Below are positions 6,407 to 11,674 of a stretch of DNA of 11,674 nucleotides, piece by piece (the first letter of the stretch is position 1; every line of letters starts with the position of its first letter). The notes under the pieces are model-generated. The model made no database searches and was not told where the DNA came from. It worked only from the letters and a program-made list of their open reading frames with translations. The DNA is taken from the NCBI GenBank assembly GCA_013362295.1, contig JABFWJ010000227.1, forward strand, positions 1 through 11,674, in the 5' to 3' direction. Source of the stretch: Thermoleophilia bacterium. GTDB lineage: Bacteria > Actinomycetota > Thermoleophilia > Gaiellales > Gaiellaceae. Both the position numbers and the translations under genes were made by a program.

Positions 6407-7189
6407 ATGCAGCCAGCCGAGCGCCACCAACCTGCCACGACGCACGCCTCGACTTCCGTGATCGAGCTAGGCAGCCAAGGGCCGGTGATCGAGTGCCGGT
6501 CGCTGACCAAGCGCTACGGCGACGTCGTCGCGGTCGACGGGATCAGCTTCACGCTCGAGCGTGGGACTGTGACCGGCTTTCTCGGGCCGAACGGGGCGGG
6601 CAAGACGACCGCGCTGCGGCTGCTGCTCGGGTTGGCCGAGCCGACCTCCGGCGGGGCGCTCGTCTTTGGGCGGCGCTACCGAGAGCTCGAGCAGCCGCTG
6701 CGCCGGGTCGGTGCCGTGCTCGAGTCGGGCGACTACCACCCAAGCAGGAACGGCCGCGATCACCTGCGCGTCCTCGCGCTCGCTGCCGAGATCCCGCCAG
6801 CGCGTGTCGAGGAAGTGCTCGAACTGGTGGGGCTCGGCCGGGCGGCGACGCGGCGGGTGCGGACCTACTCGCTCGGGATGCGGCAGCGACTCGGCGTCGC
6901 CGCCGCGCTCCTCGGGGACCCGGAACTCCTCATCCTCGACGAGCCCGCGAACGGCCTCGACCCGGCCGGCGTGCGCTGGCTTCGCACCTTCCTGCGAGAC
7001 CTCGCCGCCGCCGGGCGCACGGTGCTCGTCTCGAGCCACCTCCTAGCGGAGGTCGCGCAGACCGTCGACCAGGTGCTCATCATCGACCACGGCCGCCTGC
7101 TCGCCCAAGGCCCACTCAACGAACTGACCAACGCCGACAAGACGCTCGAGGACATCTACCTCGAGCTGACCGGAAGCGAGTCACGATGA
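6407..7189 (+). CDS. ABC transporter ATP-binding protein
   Basis: This is a complete ABC ATPase of 260 residues from the ATG at 6407. The Walker A motif GPNGAGKT is at residues 60-67, the signature YSLGMRQRL at 154-162, Walker B LLILDEP at 174-180, the D-loop ANGLDP directly after it, and the switch His211 (VSSHLLAEV). In the Q-loop region the sequence is VGAVLESGDYHPSRNGRDHL, with Glu where many ABC proteins have Gln; this is usual in the BcrA-like (bacitracin-type) subfamily. It should energise the ABC-2 permease encoded next, with which it overlaps as ATGA at 7186-7189. The start is uncertain: no ribosome site precedes 6407, and GTG codons at 6458 and 6485 are alternatives closer to the conserved domain. 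It stands downstream of the four-site operator array, so control by the divergent two-component system is likely. The substrate is unknown. Confidence 0.94.
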   Translation: MQPAERHQPATTHASTSVIELGSQGPVIECRSLTKRYGDVVAVDGISFTLERGTVTGFLGPNGAGKTTALRLLLGLAEPTSGGALVFGRRYRELEQPLRRVGAVLESGDYHPSRNGRDHLRVLALAAEIPPARVEEVLELVGLGRAATRRVRTYSLGMRQRLGVAAALLGDPELLILDEPANGLDPAGVRWLRTFLRDLAAAGRTVLVSSHLLAEVAQTVDQVLIIDHGRLLAQGPLNELTNADKTLEDIYLELTGSESR

Positions 7190-7917
7190 TCGGCCAGGTT
7201 CGCTCGGAGCTGCTCAAGCAGCGGTCCACCCAGACCGCCGTCTTCCTCTTCCTGGCGATGGTCGGGCTGGTCGCGTTGGCGGTCGCTATGCACGTGCTTG
7301 CACTCAGCAAGACCCGCCTCGCTACGAACGCGCATCAGCTCGACGTCTTCCAGATCGGAACCCGCGCAGGCATGCTCTTCGCGGCCCTCGCCGGCGCGCT
7401 CGCGATCACCGCCGAGATCCGCTACGGCACCATCCGCCCCACCTTCCTCGTCCAACCCAAGCGCAGCCCGGTCCTCGCCGCCAAGCTCACGGTCGGCGCC
7501 CTCACCGGCTTTGTCTACGGCCTACTCGCCGAGGGCCTGATGGCCGCATTCGCCGCGATCGCCTTCTCGCTTCGCGGCATCCCCAACGAGCTCACCGGCA
7601 GCGACTATCTGCGCATCCTCCTCGGAGGTGCATCCGCCGCCGCTCTCTGGGCGATGCTCGGCGTCGGCATCGGCGCCCTCGTACGCAACCAGGTCGCAAC
7701 CCTCGTCGGCCTCTGCGCCTGGATGTTCCTCGTCGAAAGCGTCTCCGAGGGTTTCGTCCCCGGCGCCGCGAAGCTGATGCCCGGGAGCACCGGCCTCTCC
7801 CTCGCCGGCAACGAGCACAACCTCTCGATCGCGATCGCGGCGAGCCTGCTCGTCGGTTACACGGCGGCGGCCGCCACGGCGGGCTGGGTCACAACGCTTC
7901 GGCGCGACGTCACCTAA
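7186..7917 (+). CDS. ABC-2 type transporter permease
   Basis: This is a 243-residue membrane protein with about six hydrophobic segments (roughly 18-39, 58-76, 101-125, 143-163, 168-187, 211-231). The cytoplasmic motif EIRYGTIRPTFLVQPKRSPVLAAKL, after the second helix, is characteristic of ABC-2 permeases paired with BcrA-like ATPases. It begins at the ATG within the ATGA overlap with the ATPase gene, so the two subunits are translationally coupled. Longer forms starting upstream would be out-of-frame ATPase coding sequence. The protein is expected to dimerise in the membrane and export a lipid-like or peptide compound, or to act in stress resistance; the substrate cannot be told. It ends in the TAATG junction with the next small gene. 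Confidence 0.92.
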   Translation: MIGQVRSELLKQRSTQTAVFLFLAMVGLVALAVAMHVLALSKTRLATNAHQLDVFQIGTRAGMLFAALAGALAITAEIRYGTIRPTFLVQPKRSPVLAAKLTVGALTGFVYGLLAEGLMAAFAAIAFSLRGIPNELTGSDYLRILLGGASAAALWAMLGVGIGALVRNQVATLVGLCAWMFLVESVSEGFVPGAAKLMPGSTGLSLAGNEHNLSIAIAASLLVGYTAAAATAGWVTTLRRDVT

Positions 7918-7931
7918 TGCAAGGAGCCGCC

Positions 7932-8117
7932 GTGATCGCAGCCAATCCCGGCGCCGCAGCGCACCTGGCACTGCTCGGCGCGGTCATCGTCATCGGCCTC
8001 GTCGTCTACGCAATCGTCCGCGTCCGCCGCAGGCGCGAAGCCGCGGACGCGGAACTGCTCAACCAGCAAGAAGAGATCGCACACGTCACTCCGCCGGATC
8101 CTCACGACGAGCGATGA
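7932..8117 (+). CDS. Small single-helix membrane protein of unknown function
   Basis: This encodes about 61 residues: a short N-terminus (VIAANPGAAAHLA), one hydrophobic helix (LLGAVIVIGLVVYAIV), a basic stop-transfer cluster (RVRRRR) and an acidic, polar tail (ADAELLNQQEEIAHVTPPDPHDER). The charge pattern predicts a cytoplasmic C-terminus. I do not recognise a family. The GTG at 7932 is preferred because AAGGAG (7921-7926) sits five bases before it. The alternative ATG at 7917 would overlap the permease stop as TAATG and add five residues. The gene overlaps the next one as ATGA (8114-8117). Its position inside a four-gene unit suggests an accessory subunit of the transporter, which is inference from context only. 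Confidence 0.72.
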   Translation: MIAANPGAAAHLALLGAVIVIGLVVYAIVRVRRRREAADAELLNQQEEIAHVTPPDPHDER

Positions 8118-8479
8118 AATACGTACTCCTCGGCTACGACCTCGACCGCTCGCTCGAGCATCTCGCCGCGAAGGACAAGGGCGCACTCCACCGCGAGCAC
8201 GCAGCGCTCCACCTGACTGCACGCGCAAGCAGTGGCGTCAGGCTGATCTCGCACTATCGCTTCCGCTCGCCGCCAGAGGCGACCACCGTGCACCTTGCCG
8301 GCACCGACTTGACGAGGCGCGACGGGCCGGCAACCAGCGCGAGCGGAGCGCTGCGCGCCCTCTACCTGGTCGAAAGCGACGACCTCGACGCCTTAGTCGT
8401 CCTCGCGGGCCGGCTGCCCGCAGTCGGTGCGGGGGCGACGATCGAGATCTGGCCGCTCGTCGAACCGCGTATCCACTGA
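8114..8479 (+). CDS. YCII-related protein in the ABC operon
   Basis: This is a 121-residue YCII-like protein: MKYVLLGYDLDRSLEHLAAKD at the start, DGPA at residues 70-73 where the family usually has DGPF, then ALYLVESDDLDALVVLAGRLPAVGAGATIEIWPL. The last block aligns with the same block of the YCII protein at 2107-2520 (YYILDCADLDEALKHAARVPAARYGTVEVRPM), but overall similarity is low, so it is not a recent duplicate. It lacks an adjacent sigma gene and instead ends an ABC-transporter operon, overlapping the small membrane-protein gene as ATGA. Function is unknown; a small-molecule-binding or enzymatic role in the ferredoxin-like dimer fold is possible. The next 45 bases, before the convergent ATPase gene, hold no clear terminator. 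Confidence 0.82.
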   Translation: MKYVLLGYDLDRSLEHLAAKDKGALHREHAALHLTARASSGVRLISHYRFRSPPEATTVHLAGTDLTRRDGPATSASGALRALYLVESDDLDALVVLAGRLPAVGAGATIEIWPLVEPRIH

Positions 8480-8524
8480 GGTCCGCCACGCCTTCGACTC
8501 GCTCGTCGGTCGTTTGCACGGCCA

Positions 8525-10848
<2,324 letters not shown>

Positions 10849-10849
<1 letters not shown>

Positions 10850-11160
10850 CAGCGTGTGCGGGCGAACCGCTGCACGGCGGCGAGCAGTTCTTCGGTCTTC
10901 TCGAGCGCGTCGCCGCGGTCGCCGGAGGCGAGAGCGCCCGCCACGCAGTGGCGGACGTGGTCGTCGAGCAGTTTGTATGCGAGCGACTCGAGCGCGGTGC
11001 TGACAGCGCCGATCTGAGTGAGGATGTCGATGCAGTAGCGGTCGTCTTCTACCATCTTCTCGATCCCGCGCACCTGCCCCTCGATCCGGTGCAGCCGCTT
11101 GATCAGCGCATCCTTGTCCTTCGTGTATCCGTAGACCTGCTTGGTTTCGGTGGTGCTCAC
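10849..11160 (-). CDS. csoR: CsoR-type copper-sensing transcriptional repressor
   Basis: This is a 103-residue all-helical repressor of the CsoR/RcnR family (DUF156). The opening DALIKRLHRIEGQVRGIEKMVEDDRYCIDIL is characteristic. The copper-binding triad is complete and correctly spaced: Cys43, His68 and Cys72 (25 and 4 residues apart, as in the characterised mycobacterial CsoR), with Tyr42 before the first Cys. Copper(I) binding normally releases the tetramer from DNA and derepresses copper export. The GTG start at 11160 overlaps the stop of the upstream CopA-like ATPase as GTGA, and its own stop overlaps the start of the second ATPase as TGATG, so all three genes are one coupled unit. No CsoR operator is visible in the window; it would be expected before the ATPase gene beyond the right edge. 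Confidence 0.95.
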
Positions 11161-11674
11161 GCGGTTGCTCCTTCGCGATTGGAGTGGAAGCGACGCAGCC
11201 GCAGCGAGTTCGAGACGACGAAGACGCTCGAGAACGCCATCGCGGCGGCAGCGATGATCGGATTCAAGAGGCCGGCGACCGCGAGCGGGATCGCGGCGAC
11301 GTTGTAGGCGAAAGCCCAGAACAGGTTGCCTTTGATCGTCGCGAGCGTCTTGCGCGCGAGCCGGATCGCGTCGGCGGCGGCGCGCAGGTCGCCGGAGACG
11401 AGCGTCAAATCCGAGGCTTCGATCGCAACGTCGGTGCCGGTGCCGATCGCCAGGCCGAGATCGGCCTGCGCAAGAGCGGGTGCGTCGTTGATCCCGTCGC
11501 CGACCATCGCCACGACCTCGCCCTGCTCCTGCAGGCGCTTCACCTCGGCGGCCTTCTCGTCCGGGTAGACCTCGGCGAGCACCCGCTCGATCCCAACCGC
11601 CACCGCGATCCGCTCGGCGGTCGGCCGGTTGTCGCCGGTTAGCAGCACCAGCGTCAAGCCGAGCCGCCTGAGCT
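11157..11674 (-). CDS. copA: CopA-type copper-exporting P1B-1 ATPase, C-terminal part
   Basis: The reading frame runs off the right edge, so only the last ~172 residues are present; codons upstream of the TTG at 11657 (LRRLG) are in frame and family-typical, so that TTG is not a start. Visible motifs are LTGDNRPTAERIA of the nucleotide domain, the hinge GDGINDAPALAQADLGLAIGTGTDVA, helix 7 with N-x6-YN-x4-P (NLFWAFAYNVAAIP) and helix 8 with MAFSSVFVVSNSLRL. These last two are the P1B-1 signature for Cu(I) export. The protein would pump Cu(I) out across the membrane. It overlaps csoR as GTGA, implying that the repressor and pump are made together. It is distinct from the second ATPase at 8525-10849, whose helix 8 reads MSGSSLLVAVNA. 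Naming as copA is by motif, not by full-length comparison. Confidence 0.9.
   Translation of the reverse strand, partial: LRRLGLTLVLLTGDNRPTAERIAVAVGIERVLAEVYPDEKAAEVKRLQEQGEVVAMVGDGINDAPALAQADLGLAIGTGTDVAIEASDLTLVSGDLRAAADAIRLARKTLATIKGNLFWAFAYNVAAIPLAVAGLLNPIIAAAAMAFSSVFVVSNSLRLRRFHSNREGATA

Noticed and set aside
8480..8524. Terminator between the convergent YCII-like and ATPase genes
   Set aside because: No stable stem followed by a T tract could be found in these 45 bases.

Overview
The window is high-GC, gene-dense DNA with short or overlapping gene junctions, GTG starts and Actinomycetota-type protein families (ECF42-like sigma factor with a YCII partner, NarL-type two-component pair, DUF899 protein, CsoR). 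I infer an actinomycetotal chromosome, possibly of the Thermoleophilia/Solirubrobacterales type. The lineage is a guess from gene style, not proven. I see no rRNA, tRNA, CRISPR array, insertion sequence or origin, and no gene-free stretch exceeds 300 bases.

Layout. (1) 1-827 (+): the 3' part of a GAF/HisKA/HATPase sensor kinase whose start lies outside the window. (2) 848-2520 (-): a two-gene operon, a YCII/DGPF-domain protein followed by an ECF42-type sigma factor with a long C-terminal extension, joined by a GTGA overlap. (3) 2770-4342 (+), divergent from it: a short-chain dehydrogenase/reductase, a tiny relic that looks like the first codons of an aldo/keto reductase, and a DUF899 thioredoxin-like protein. 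The 249-bp divergent gap carries the same promoter-like motif, TGTCCAAA-N15-CGACGT, once on each strand at matching distances from the two genes, so one sigma factor (most simply the ECF42 protein itself) may drive both directions. The same gap holds a relic of the 3' end of a second sigma gene. (4) 4411-6233 (-): a NarL-type sensor kinase and response regulator, coupled by a GTGA overlap. (5) 6407-8479 (+), divergent from the kinase: an ABC ATPase, an ABC-2 permease, a one-helix membrane protein and a second YCII-like protein, tightly packed. The 173-bp gap between (4) and (5) holds four TAC-N10-GTA inverted sites in two evenly spaced pairs, probably the response regulator's operators. (6) 8525-11674 (-): a copper-homeostasis operon in the order CopA-type P1B ATPase (partial, runs off the window), CsoR copper-sensing repressor, and a second P1B ATPase with an unusual CPD transmembrane motif and a degenerate heavy-metal domain.

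Taken together this is a stress-response region: an ECF sigma circuit next to oxidoreductases, a two-component system facing its likely ABC-transporter target, and CsoR-controlled copper export. The strongest non-genic signals are the paired divergent ECF-like promoters and the four-site operator array. Both were read directly from the sequence, but their function is inferred.
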